A stretch of 17,238 nt of DNA from JAWLCA01 sp050485905. GTDB lineage: Bacteria; Pseudomonadota; Alphaproteobacteria; Rhodobacterales; Rhodobacteraceae. The stretch lies in the NCBI GenBank assembly GCA_050485905.1, contig JBJHCH010000085.1, positions 1 to 17,238 on the forward strand, written 5' to 3'. A program made the position numbers and the translations under genes. Under the pieces are notes generated by a model that worked only from the letters and a program-made list of their open reading frames with translations, ran no database searches and was not told where the DNA came from. Of this stretch, positions 7,599-15,210 are shown piece after piece. The first letter of the stretch is position 1; each line of letters begins with the position of its first letter.

Positions 7599-8611
7599 TG
7601 CGGCAGCGATCCGATCTCGGCATCCCAGCGCGAGAGCAGGCGCTGGCGCTCTTCACTGCTGCCGTAGAGCGCGAAGTCGTAGTCGATGAGCTTGATGTCA
7701 TCGAGGTTGGGCGATTCCGGCGGCGTCGAGGCGTTCACGTTCGACGGCACCTGGAAGCTGTTCGCCTCGACCCCCAGTTCCTGCGCTGCGGCGGAAAGCG
7801 CCCAGTCGTACCAGATGCGCGCATTGTCCGGGTTCGGCCCGCCGGCGATGATCGACATCGACCCGACCTCGTAGCCCGTGCCCTCGCACGGCGCCACGGT
7901 CACGATCGGCGCGCCCTGCACCGCCTGCGCCACCGCGTCGTGCATGAAGACGATGCCGATGGCGGTTTCACCCGTCGCCGCGGCGCGGATCGGTGCGCTG
8001 CCCGACTGGGTATACTGGCTGATGTTGGAGTGAAGCTGCGCCATGAACTCGAACGCCTCGTCCTCTCCCATCAGCTGCACGAAGGTCGCCAGCATCGTGT
8101 AGGCCGTGCCCGAGGAGTTCGGGTTCGCCACCTGGATGTCGTCGCGATAGGCCTCGTCCAGCAGGTCGGCCCAGCAGGCAGGCGGGTTGTCGGTCACCAG
8201 ATCGGAATTGTAGCCGTAGCCGAGGCCGCCGGCATAAATGCCCACGGTCTTGTAATCGGCCGTTTCGGCCTGACGCACCGCCCAGTCCTGCAACTCGCCC
8301 AGCATCGGCGATTCGTAGGCTTCGGTCAGATCCTCCTGCGCGGCCTGCAGATGCGGGTCGCCGGTGCCGCCCCACCAGATGTCGCCGCGCGGCTGGCCCT
8401 CTTCGGCCTTGATCTGGGCATAGGTCTCGCCCGAGGACCGGCGGGTCATCAGCACGTTGATCCCGGTCTCGCGCTGGAATGCCTCGGACATCACGCGGCA
8501 CCAGTTTTCGTCAACCGAACAATAAAGCACCAGTTCGCCCTGGGCCTGTGCCGGAACCGCATAGCCGGCCAGTGCCGTCGTGGCTGCCAGCGCGTAAGCA
8601 AATCTTTTCAT
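7595..8611 (-). CDS. Periplasmic substrate-binding protein of an AfuA/FbpA-type ABC importer
   Basis: A 338-residue secreted binding protein. Residues 1-23 form a signal peptide (K-R, hydrophobic core, cleavage after AQA). The mature protein has the COG1840 pattern: LVLYCSVDENWCRVM at 27-41, RRSSGET at 57-63, RGDIWWGGTGDPHLQAA at 75-91, GYGYNSDL at 131-138, NPNSSGTAY at 163-171 and IDYDFALYGSSEERQRLLSRW at 309-329. The GDIWWGG and YDFA-x-YGSS segments resemble AfuA, which in Actinobacillus binds sugar phosphates, rather than iron-binding FbpA; the adjacent Tyr pair of FbpA is not visible. Cys31 and Cys38 could form a disulfide. GGAGG lies 5 bases before the ATG. The first gene of the operon, read leftwards from the divergent promoter. 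A database label of iron transporter would be misleading. Confidence 0.9.
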   Translation of the reverse strand: MKRFAYALAATTALAGYAVPAQAQGELVLYCSVDENWCRVMSEAFQRETGINVLMTRRSSGETYAQIKAEEGQPRGDIWWGGTGDPHLQAAQEDLTEAYESPMLGELQDWAVRQAETADYKTVGIYAGGLGYGYNSDLVTDNPPACWADLLDEAYRDDIQVANPNSSGTAYTMLATFVQLMGEDEAFEFMAQLHSNISQYTQSGSAPIRAAATGETAIGIVFMHDAVAQAVQGAPIVTVAPCEGTGYEVGSMSIIAGGPNPDNARIWYDWALSAAAQELGVEANSFQVPSNVNASTPPESPNLDDIKLIDYDFALYGSSEERQRLLSRWDAEIGSLPQ

Positions 8612-8640
8612 GTCATCCTCCTTGTTGTCGGTTTTGCGCT

Positions 8641-8669
8641 ATCATCGCCGCATGACGGTTGCGCGACAA
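8641..8669 (-). promoter_or_regulatory. Candidate sigma-70-like promoter for the ABC importer operon
   Basis: On the - strand, TTGTCG (8669-8664) and GATGAT (8646-8641) are separated by 17 bases, giving reasonable -35 and -10 elements (four of six matches to the -10 consensus). Transcription would begin about 20-25 bases before the binding-protein ATG at 8611, leaving a short leader with the GGAGG ribosome site. Assigned by inspection only. Confidence 0.35.
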
Positions 8670-8768
8670 GGGCTGACCTCCGCCGCGGCGCGGCATGGCT
8701 TTCTGCATCGCGGCTGCGCGCCCGATCCGACCTTACCCTAGGGCAACATCATCAAATCTACATATGCG

Positions 8769-8801
8769 TTGACACTTTGGGCGCGATTGTCTTGTCTTGT
8801 C
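8769..8801 (+). promoter_or_regulatory. Candidate promoter and TTGTC triplet repeat before the TRAP operon
   Basis: A perfect TTGACA lies at 8769-8774, 109 bases before the TAXI receptor ATG. Seventeen bases later is TTGTCT (8792-8797), a poor -10 match. The same stretch holds three tandem TTGTC units (8787-8801). The local sequence from about 8745 to 8770 is A/T-rich compared with its surroundings, as expected near a promoter or operator. The remainder of the 271-base divergent gap (8612-8882) shows no further gene; a GGGAG ribosome site precedes the ATG at 8883. Confidence 0.35.
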
Positions 8802-8882
8802 CCTACGACGGCGCCGGCGGGCCGATGCGGCTGTGCCGGGGCACGAAAGAGGCGCTAGACGCCAGACAAAAGGGAGAACACC

Positions 8883-9848
8883 ATGAACAAGATCCTTCTG
8901 GGAACCGTTACCGCGGTCGGCATGTCGCTGGCGGGTGGTGCGGTTGCACAGCAGACCTTCATTTCGATCGGCACCGGCGGCGTCACCGGCGTCTATTACC
9001 CGGCTGGCGGCGCTGTCTGCAGCCTGGTGAACCGCGGCCGCGCCGAGCATGGCATCCGCTGCGGCGTGGAATCCACCGGCGGGTCGGTCTTCAACGTCAA
9101 TGCCATCCGGTCGGGCGAGCTGGAGTTCGGCGTTGCGCAGTCCGACATCCAGTACAATTCGTTCAACGGGGTCAACCAGTTCGCAGATGCCGGCGCGTTC
9201 GAGGATCTGCGCGCGGTCTTCTCGCTGCACCCGGAGCCGTTCACCGTTGTCGCCCGTGCCGATGCCGGTATCTCCAGCTTCGAGGATCTGCGCGGCAAGC
9301 GGGTCAACATCGGCAACCCCGGTTCCGGCCAGCGCGCCACAATGGACGTGGTGCTGGAGGCGATGGGCTGGACGACGTCGGATTTCGCCGTGGCCTCGGA
9401 ACTGCCGCCGGCTGAACAGGCGCTCGCGCTCTGCGACAACAACATCGACGCGATGGTCTATACCGTCGGCCACCCGTCGGGCGCGATCCAGGAGGCGACG
9501 ACTGCCTGCGACAGCGTGCTGGTGAACGTGACCGGCCCGGAGATCGAGGGGCTGGTCGAGGCCAATCCCTATTACCGCGTCGCGGTGATCCCCGGCGGCA
9601 TGTATCGCGGCACCGATGAGGACGTGACCACCTTCGGCGTCGGCGCCACCTTCGTCACCTCGGCCGCCGTGCCCGACGATGTGGTCTATGCCGTCACCAA
9701 GGCGATCTTTGAAGGGCTGGACCAGTTCAAGGCGCTGCACCCGGCGCTGGGCAACCTCGACCCCGAGCAGATGGTGGCCGAGGGCAACTCCGCCCCGCTG
9801 CACGATGGCGCCGAGCGGTACTTCCGCGAAGCGGGCCTGATGGAGTGA
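8883..9848 (+). CDS. TAXI-family TRAP transporter solute-binding protein
   Basis: A 321-residue secreted receptor. Residues 1-22 form a signal peptide ending AVA, followed by the diagnostic TAXI opening FISIGTGGVTGVYYPAGGA at 26-44. Further family features are ESTGGSVFNV at 63-72, FGVAQSD at 82-88, LRGKRVNIGNPGSGQR at 136-151 and AMVYTVGHPSG at 190-200. It captures a ligand in the periplasm and delivers it to the fused TRAP permease encoded next. Known TAXI ligands include glutamate and glutamine, but the family is poorly explored and the ligand here cannot be read. Cysteines 46 and 60, and 184 and 209, could form two disulfides. First gene of the operon; GGGAG lies shortly before the ATG. 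Two hairpins follow the gene, a usual way to keep receptor mRNA more abundant than permease mRNA. Confidence 0.93.
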   Translation: MNKILLGTVTAVGMSLAGGAVAQQTFISIGTGGVTGVYYPAGGAVCSLVNRGRAEHGIRCGVESTGGSVFNVNAIRSGELEFGVAQSDIQYNSFNGVNQFADAGAFEDLRAVFSLHPEPFTVVARADAGISSFEDLRGKRVNIGNPGSGQRATMDVVLEAMGWTTSDFAVASELPPAEQALALCDNNIDAMVYTVGHPSGAIQEATTACDSVLVNVTGPEIEGLVEANPYYRVAVIPGGMYRGTDEDVTTFGVGATFVTSAAVPDDVVYAVTKAIFEGLDQFKALHPALGNLDPEQMVAEGNSAPLHDGAERYFREAGLME

Positions 9849-9857
9849 CACCAAACG

Positions 9858-9879
9858 CGGGCGGGCCTTGGCCCGCCCG
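9858..9879 (+). terminator. Strong hairpin after the TAXI receptor gene (attenuator or mRNA stabiliser)
   Basis: CGGGCGGGCC (9858-9867), TT, GGCCCGCCCG (9870-9879): a perfect 10-base inverted repeat (about 9 bp usable with a small loop), followed by TTCT. It lies 10 bases after the receptor stop and 70 bases before the permease start in the same operon. Probably partial termination or 3'-end protection rather than full termination. Confidence 0.6.
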
Positions 9880-9884
9880 TTCTA

Positions 9885-9910
9885 GATCCGGGCGACGCAA
9901 CGCCCGGATC
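9885..9910 (+). terminator. Second hairpin in the receptor-permease gap
   Basis: GATCCGGGCG (9885-9894), loop ACGCAA, CGCCCGGATC (9901-9910): a perfect 10-bp stem with a 6-base loop and no T tract. It follows the first hairpin by five bases. The pair forms a tandem structure suited to stalling exonucleases that degrade the transcript from its 3' end. Confidence 0.5.
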
Positions 9911-9948
9911 GGCACAACAAGGCGCAAGACCGAGCCAGGGGACACATC

Positions 9949-12597
9949 ATGAGCGATCAGCAGACGCAGGGTGACGGGCGGAAGATGAGCGACGAGGATC
10001 TTCAGGATCTCGTCGCAAGCACGGACTCCGGTGCGCGCAATCCCACCAATCGCCTTGTGGCGCTTCTGATCGCGGGGCTGGCGCTGTTCTGGTCGATCTT
10101 CCAGATCTGGATCGCCGACCCGCAGTTCTGGCTGGCGCAATACATCCCCGGCATCAGCATCATCGGGTCGGATCAGACCCGGCCCATGCATCTGGCACTG
10201 GCGCTGACGCTGGCCTTTCTGGCCTATCCGGCGTTCAAGTCCTCGCCGCGCAACTACATTCCCTGGTACGACTGGCTGCTGGCCGCAACCGGGGCGTTCT
10301 GCGCGCTCTACATCTTCTTCAACTCGCGCGAACTGGCTGTGACCGCGCGGTCGGGCCTGCCGACCCAGACGCAGATCTGGATCGGCGCGATCGGCATCCT
10401 GGTGCTGCTGGAGGCGTCGCGCCGCGCACTGGGCCCGGCGCTGGCCGTCGTCGGCAGCATCTTTCTGGCCTATTCCTATTTCGGGCAGGGCTGGCTGATC
10501 CCCGACCTGATCTCGCACGAAGGGCGGTCTTTCACCGCCACCGTGAACTCTCAATGGCTGTCGACCGAGGGCGTGTTCGGCATCCCGCTGGGGGTTTCCA
10601 CCGCCTTCGTCTTCCTGTTCGTGCTGTTCGGCTCGCTTTTGGACAAGGCGGGGGCAGGCAACTATTTCATCAAGCTCGCCTTTGCCGGGCTGGGGCATCT
10701 GCGCGGCGGGCCGGCCAAGGCCGCGGTCGTGGGATCGGCGGCCACCGGCCTGATCTCGGGTTCCTCCATCGCCAACGTGGTGACGACGGGCACATTCACC
10801 ATTCCGCTGATGAAGCGCGTGGGCTTCACCAGTGAAAAGGCCGGCGCGGTCGAGGTGGCATCCTCGGTCAACGGGCAGATCATGCCGCCGGTGATGGGCG
10901 CGGCCGCGTTCCTGATGGTCGAATTCGTCGGCATCTCCTATCTGGACGTGATCAAGCACGCCTTCATCCCGGCCACGATTTCCTACATCGCGCTGGTCTA
11001 CATCGTGCATCTGGAGGCGCTGCGCGAGGACATGCCGGCGCTGGGCGAATCGAAAAGCCTGCTGCAGATGTTCCTGAAGATCGCCATCGGCTTCGTCGTC
11101 GCGGGCGCGCTGTTCTATGGTGCCATCGCCGGGGTCAGGGGTCTGCAGGCCGTTGCGCCCGCGATCTCGGGCCTCGCCATCGCGGCGGTGCTGTTCGTGA
11201 TCTACCTCGCCGCCCTCTGGGTGGCGGCCAAGCGCCCGGATCTGGAACTGGACGACCCGCATGCGCGGACGATCCGCCTGCCGGTGATGAAGGAGGTCTT
11301 CCCCTCGGGCCTGCACTTCCTGCTGCCGATCATCGTTCTGGTCTGGTTCCTGATGGTGGAACGGCAGTCGCCGGCGAAATCGGCCTTCTTCGCGGTTTCG
11401 GTGATGGTCTTCATCATGCTGACCCAGCGCCCGATCAAGGCGCTGCTGCGCGGCGGCCGCGATCTGGGCGCCGAATTCGTGGGCGGGTTCACCGACCTGA
11501 TCGACGGCATGATCGCGGGCGCGCGCAACATGATCGGCATCGCGGTCGCCACCGGGGCCGCGGGCATCATCGTCGCCACCGTCACCCGCACGCCGATCGG
11601 CACCGAACTCGCCGGGCTGGTGCAGCTTCTGTCGATGAACAACCTGTTCCTGATGCTGATTCTCGTTGGTGTCTTCTCGCTGATCCTCGGCATGGGGCTG
11701 CCGACCACGGCCAACTACATCGTCGTGTCGTCGCTGATGGCGACCGTGGTGGTGACGCTGGGCGCGCAGGAAGGGCTGATCGTGCCGCTGATCGCGGCGC
11801 ATCTCTTCGTCTTCTACTTCGGCATCATGGCGGATGTGACGCCACCCGTGGGGCTTGCCAGTTTCGCGGCCGCCGCCGTGTCCGGGGGCGATCCGATCAA
11901 GACCGGCTTCACCGCCTTCTTCTACTCCTTGCGCACTGTCGCGCTACCGTTCCTGTTCATCTACAACCCGACGCTTATTCTATACGGGGTCGATCTGGGA
12001 ACGACGGCGGGGATATTACAGGCGACCTTTGTCTTCGTGGTGGCGACCTTCGCCATGCTGCTCTTCGCAGCCGCGACCCAGGGCTACTTCCTCGCCCGCT
12101 CGCGCATCTACGAATCGGCGATGCTGCTTCTGGTCGCCTTCACGCTTTTCGTGCCGAACTTCTGGCTGAACCGGGTGCAGGATGCGTTCAACGAGATCCC
12201 GCCGACCCAGTTCGAGCAGATGCTGGCCGAGGCCGATCTGGGCGATGAGTTCCGCATGGTCGTTTCCGGCCCCGACTTCAACACCGGCAACATGACCCGC
12301 ACCACACTGGTCTATAATGTCGAGGGCGAGGTGCCGGAGCAGCGGATGATGGAATCGGGGCTGATGATGATGCCCGATGGCGACCGGATGCTGATGGACG
12401 AGCCGATGTTCGGCACGCCCTGGCAGTCCCGTCTGCAAAGCTTCGACTTCTTCGATCCGGACCGTCCGGTCGAACTGGCCGCCCTGCAGGTGGAGGCCGA
12501 CCGGATGCCCGAACAGGTCTTCTACATCCCGGCGCTGCTGCTTCTGGCGCTGGTCATCGTGCTGCAACGCCGGCGCCAGACCAAGCCGGCCTTCTAG
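9949..12597 (+). CDS. TRAP transporter permease, fused 4TM-12TM (DctQ-DctM) subunit with C-terminal extension
   Basis: An 882-residue inner-membrane protein. About 35 charged residues precede a small-subunit-like (DctQ) set of helices to about residue 190, then the large DctM domain from about 205 with family motifs GSAATGLISGSSIANVVTTG, SSVNGQIMPPVMGAAAFLM and, near residue 583, GLPTTANYIV. It drives import with an ion gradient (usually Na+) using the TAXI receptor. Fused QM permeases are the rule for TAXI systems. After the last DctM helices there is a non-membrane block at about 735-855, acidic and Met-rich, followed by a final helix (YIPALLLLALVIVL) and a basic tail, matching the uncharacterised DUF3394-type extension of some TRAP fusions. 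AGGGGA lies shortly before the ATG. The USP gene follows after 12 bases. Confidence 0.94.
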   Translation: MSDQQTQGDGRKMSDEDLQDLVASTDSGARNPTNRLVALLIAGLALFWSIFQIWIADPQFWLAQYIPGISIIGSDQTRPMHLALALTLAFLAYPAFKSSPRNYIPWYDWLLAATGAFCALYIFFNSRELAVTARSGLPTQTQIWIGAIGILVLLEASRRALGPALAVVGSIFLAYSYFGQGWLIPDLISHEGRSFTATVNSQWLSTEGVFGIPLGVSTAFVFLFVLFGSLLDKAGAGNYFIKLAFAGLGHLRGGPAKAAVVGSAATGLISGSSIANVVTTGTFTIPLMKRVGFTSEKAGAVEVASSVNGQIMPPVMGAAAFLMVEFVGISYLDVIKHAFIPATISYIALVYIVHLEALREDMPALGESKSLLQMFLKIAIGFVVAGALFYGAIAGVRGLQAVAPAISGLAIAAVLFVIYLAALWVAAKRPDLELDDPHARTIRLPVMKEVFPSGLHFLLPIIVLVWFLMVERQSPAKSAFFAVSVMVFIMLTQRPIKALLRGGRDLGAEFVGGFTDLIDGMIAGARNMIGIAVATGAAGIIVATVTRTPIGTELAGLVQLLSMNNLFLMLILVGVFSLILGMGLPTTANYIVVSSLMATVVVTLGAQEGLIVPLIAAHLFVFYFGIMADVTPPVGLASFAAAAVSGGDPIKTGFTAFFYSLRTVALPFLFIYNPTLILYGVDLGTTAGILQATFVFVVATFAMLLFAAATQGYFLARSRIYESAMLLLVAFTLFVPNFWLNRVQDAFNEIPPTQFEQMLAEADLGDEFRMVVSGPDFNTGNMTRTTLVYNVEGEVPEQRMMESGLMMMPDGDRMLMDEPMFGTPWQSRLQSFDFFDPDRPVELAALQVEADRMPEQVFYIPALLLLALVIVLQRRRQTKPAF

Positions 12598-12609
12598 GGG
12601 GACGGGCCA

Positions 12610-13035
12610 ATGGCCAAGACGATCATGCTGCCGATCGATCTGTCGGATGAACACAGCTGGCGCCGCCCGCTGGCGGAGGCGCTGGATCTGCTGGCCGGGG
12701 GCGGGGTGCTGCATGTGGTCAGCGTGCTGCCCGATTTCGGCCTCGCCTCGGTCGGCAGCTATTTCAGGGCGGGGTTCGAGAAAGAGGCGCTTCACCAGTT
12801 CGGCGAGGCGCTGACCGACTGGGTGGCGCAGAACGTGCCAGAGGGGGTCGAAGTGCGCCCCCATGTCCTGCACGGCAAGATCTACGACGAGATCCTGCGC
12901 GCCGCCGACAAGCTGGCCGTCGATGTGATCGTCATTGCCGCGCACCGGCCGGAGTTGCGCGACTACCTGCTTGGCCCCAACGCCGCCCGCGTCGTGCGCC
13001 ATGCCAAGCAATCGGTCTATGTCGTCCGCGACTGA
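12610..13035 (+). CDS. Universal stress protein, TeaD-like, linked to the TRAP transporter
   Basis: A 141-residue cytoplasmic UspA-fold protein: beta strand KTIMLPIDLSDEHSW at 3-17 with nucleotide-site Asp10, strand GGVLHVVSVLP at 31-41, and the closing region DVIVIAAHRPELRDYLLGPNAARVVRHA at 105-132. The usual ATP-loop G-x2-G-x9-G-S/T is degenerate here (H-R-P-E-L then G-P-N), similar in form to TeaD. TeaD of Halomonas is encoded with the ectoine TRAP transporter TeaABC, binds ATP and lowers transport, so a similar tuning role is likely. GGGGGA lies about 7 bases before the ATG. The following DUF1989 gene starts inside this one, overlapping by 17 bases. Confidence 0.88.
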   Translation: MAKTIMLPIDLSDEHSWRRPLAEALDLLAGGGVLHVVSVLPDFGLASVGSYFRAGFEKEALHQFGEALTDWVAQNVPEGVEVRPHVLHGKIYDEILRAADKLAVDVIVIAAHRPELRDYLLGPNAARVVRHAKQSVYVVRD

Positions 13036-13870
13036 ACCGGCCGACGCCGCCGCCCGCCGGGCCATCGCGCCGGTCATCTGCTACCCGACCGATGCGCTGC
13101 CGGTGCCGGACCTGTCGCTCTATGCCGCCGCGCGGGCGGGGGCAGAGGTGGTGGCAGAGGTCACCGTGCCCCCGCGCGATGCCCGCGCCTTCCATGTCCC
13201 CGCCGGGCAGTTCTTCCGCATCTCCTGCCCCCAGGGGTCGCAGGTCGGCGACCTGAACCTGTTCAACGCCGCCGACCTGACCGAGCGGTTCTTTTCCGGC
13301 AAGACCCGCGCGCTGCACGGCACCCATGTCAGCGTCGGCGACCGTCTGTGGTCCAACCTGCCGCATCTGCGCCCTCTGGCCACGATCACCGCCGACAGCC
13401 TGGGCTGGTACGGGGCGGATGAACATGGCGGGCGCGTCCATGATGTGATCGGCACGCGCTGCGACCCCTATACCCATGCGCTGCTGACCGGGCAGCAGTA
13501 TCACCGCTGCTGCCATTCCAACCTGACCCGCGCGCTGGTGACTGAAACCGGGATGGCGGTCGATGCCGCCGAACCGCTGGTCCATGACGTGCTCAACGTC
13601 TTCATGTGCACCGGCTTCACCCGCGACACCGGGCAGTATTTCATGAAGGCCAGCCCGGCGCGGCAGGGCGACTTCATCGAGTTCCTTGCCGAGATCGACC
13701 TGCTGGGCCTGCTCTCGGCCTGCCCCGGCGGCGACTGCGGGGCGGAACATTCCAGCGATGCCGCGGCCTGCCATCCGCTGCTGGTCGAGATTCTGCGCCC
13801 CGCGCCGGGCGCGCTGCAAGGCTGGCAGCCGCCGGCAAGGGCGGGCTATACTGGCCGCCACGACCTCTAG
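13019..13870 (+). CDS. DUF1989 (urea carboxylase-associated) family protein
   Basis: A 283-residue soluble protein of the DUF1989 family. Signatures: HVPAGQFFRISCPQGSQVGD at 59-78 with DLNLFNA to 84, a Cys/His-rich centre HDVIGTRCDPY at 141-151 and HRCCHSNL at 162-169, and ASPARQGDFIEFLAEIDLL at 211-229 followed by SACPGGDCG at 233-241. Two members (CgdA and CgdB, formerly urea amidolyase-associated proteins) form carboxyguanidine deiminase, so amidine or amide C-N hydrolysis is plausible, but no urea or guanidine carboxylase gene is nearby. ATG 13019 is chosen because longer in-frame starts would lie inside the USP gene; no good ribosome site is visible, so translation may be coupled to the USP gene. 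The aminotransferase follows after 11 bases. Family secure, reaction unknown. Confidence 0.85.
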   Translation: MSSATEPADAAARRAIAPVICYPTDALPVPDLSLYAAARAGAEVVAEVTVPPRDARAFHVPAGQFFRISCPQGSQVGDLNLFNAADLTERFFSGKTRALHGTHVSVGDRLWSNLPHLRPLATITADSLGWYGADEHGGRVHDVIGTRCDPYTHALLTGQQYHRCCHSNLTRALVTETGMAVDAAEPLVHDVLNVFMCTGFTRDTGQYFMKASPARQGDFIEFLAEIDLLGLLSACPGGDCGAEHSSDAAACHPLLVEILRPAPGALQGWQPPARAGYTGRHDL

Positions 13871-13881
13871 GGGGACTTCCG

Positions 13882-15210
13882 ATGCCTGACCATATCTTTG
13901 GCCGCTCCACCCGCGGCCACCTGCCGACGGCTGCCACCGGCGACGGCTGCTATATCATCGACAGCACCGGAAAGCGCTATCTGGACGGATCGGGCGGCGC
14001 GGCGGTCTCGTGCCTCGGCCATTCCGACGCCGAGGTGCGCGCGGCGCTGCACGACCAGCTTGACCGCATCGCCTTTGCCCATACCGGCTTCTTCACCTCT
14101 GACCCCGCCGAGGCGCTGGCCGACCTGCTGATCGAGCACGCGCCCGAAGGCATCGACCGGGTCTATCTGGTGTCCGGCGGGTCCGAGGCGGTGGAGGCGT
14201 CGCTGAAACTCGCCCGCCAGTATTTTATGGAGATCGGCCAGCCGCAGCGCCGCCGCGTGATCGCCCGGCGGCAAAGCTATCACGGCAACACGCTGGGCGC
14301 GCTGGCCACGGGTGGCAATGAATGGCGCCGGGCGCAATTCGCGCCGCTGTTGATGGACGCCACCCACATCGCCCCCTGCTACGAATACCGCGACCGGCGC
14401 GAGGACGAGAGCGCCGAGGCTTACGGCCTTCGCGCGGCGGAGGAGCTGGAGGCGGAGATCCAGCGCCTCGGCCCCGACAGCGTCATGGCATTCGTGGCGG
14501 AACCCGTGGTCGGCGCGACGGCGGGCGCGGTGCCCGCCGTGCCGGGTTATCTGAAGCGCATCCGGCAGATCTGCGACACCCACGGCGTGCTGCTGATCCT
14601 GGACGAGGTGATGTGCGGCATGGGCCGTACCGGCCATCTGTTCGCGTGTGAGGAGGACGGCGTCGCCCCCGACATGATCACCATCGCCAAGGGGCTGGGC
14701 GCGGGCTACCAGCCCATCGGCGCGCTGCTGACCAGCGGGAAAATCTACGACGCCATCGCCGCCGGATCGGGCTTCTTCCAGCACGGCCATACCTACATGG
14801 GCCACGCGATGGCCGCCGCCGGGGCAAGGGCGGTGATCGGCGCGATCCTGAATCGCGGCCTGCTGCCCCGCGTGCGCGAACAGGGCGAAAAGCTCGATGC
14901 CGCGCTGCGTGCCCGCTTTGGCCAGCATCCCCATATCGGCGACATCCGCGGCCGGGGCCTGTTCCGGGGGCTGGAACTGGTGTCGGACCGCGAGACCAAG
15001 GTGCCCTTTGACCCCACCCGAAAGCTGAACGCCCGGATCAAGGCAGAGGCTTTCGCCGCCGGGCTGATCTGCTACCCGATGGGCGGCACGATCGACGGGG
15101 TGCGCGGCGATCATGTCCTGCTCGCGCCGCCCTTCATCATCGAGGATGCGCAGATCGACGAGCTGACCGAAAAGCTGGGCACCGCCATCGACCGCGCATT
15201 GGCCGCATGA
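13882..15210 (+). CDS. Class III (omega) PLP-dependent aminotransferase
   Basis: A 442-residue fold-type I aminotransferase. Features: YLDGSGGAAVSCLGHSD at 33-49, phosphate-site GGSEA at 99-103, the SYHG aromatic stacking motif at 132-135, AEPVVGA at 206-212, LILDEVMCGMGRTG at 238-251 with Asp241 holding the pyridine nitrogen, and ITIAKGLGAGY at 266-276 with Lys270 as the PLP Schiff-base lysine. Class III enzymes move amino groups from omega- or beta-positions, often to pyruvate or 2-oxoglutarate. The start is the ATG at 13882 with GGGGGA about 7 bases upstream; a longer open frame to the left lies within the DUF1989 gene. Its stop overlaps the next start (ATGA). I infer that it turns the imported or DUF1989-processed amine into an oxo acid for the BKACE enzyme. 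Confidence 0.92.
   Translation: MPDHIFGRSTRGHLPTAATGDGCYIIDSTGKRYLDGSGGAAVSCLGHSDAEVRAALHDQLDRIAFAHTGFFTSDPAEALADLLIEHAPEGIDRVYLVSGGSEAVEASLKLARQYFMEIGQPQRRRVIARRQSYHGNTLGALATGGNEWRRAQFAPLLMDATHIAPCYEYRDRREDESAEAYGLRAAEELEAEIQRLGPDSVMAFVAEPVVGATAGAVPAVPGYLKRIRQICDTHGVLLILDEVMCGMGRTGHLFACEEDGVAPDMITIAKGLGAGYQPIGALLTSGKIYDAIAAGSGFFQHGHTYMGHAMAAAGARAVIGAILNRGLLPRVREQGEKLDAALRARFGQHPHIGDIRGRGLFRGLELVSDRETKVPFDPTRKLNARIKAEAFAAGLICYPMGGTIDGVRGDHVLLAPPFIIEDAQIDELTEKLGTAIDRALAA

Noticed and set aside
5355..7667. 770-codon + strand open frame opposite the permease
   Set aside because: Composition is dominated by Asp, Gly, Gln, Arg and His with no hydrophobic core; it is the antisense of a membrane protein gene.
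7595..8611. Annotation of the binding protein as an iron(III) receptor
   Set aside because: The COG1840 fold alone suggests iron, but the FbpA-type Tyr pair is not visible and the neighbouring gene is a phosphatase.
9727..11802. 691-codon - strand open frame opposite the TRAP permease
   Set aside because: Same shadow signature; the + strand reading has clear TRAP motifs.
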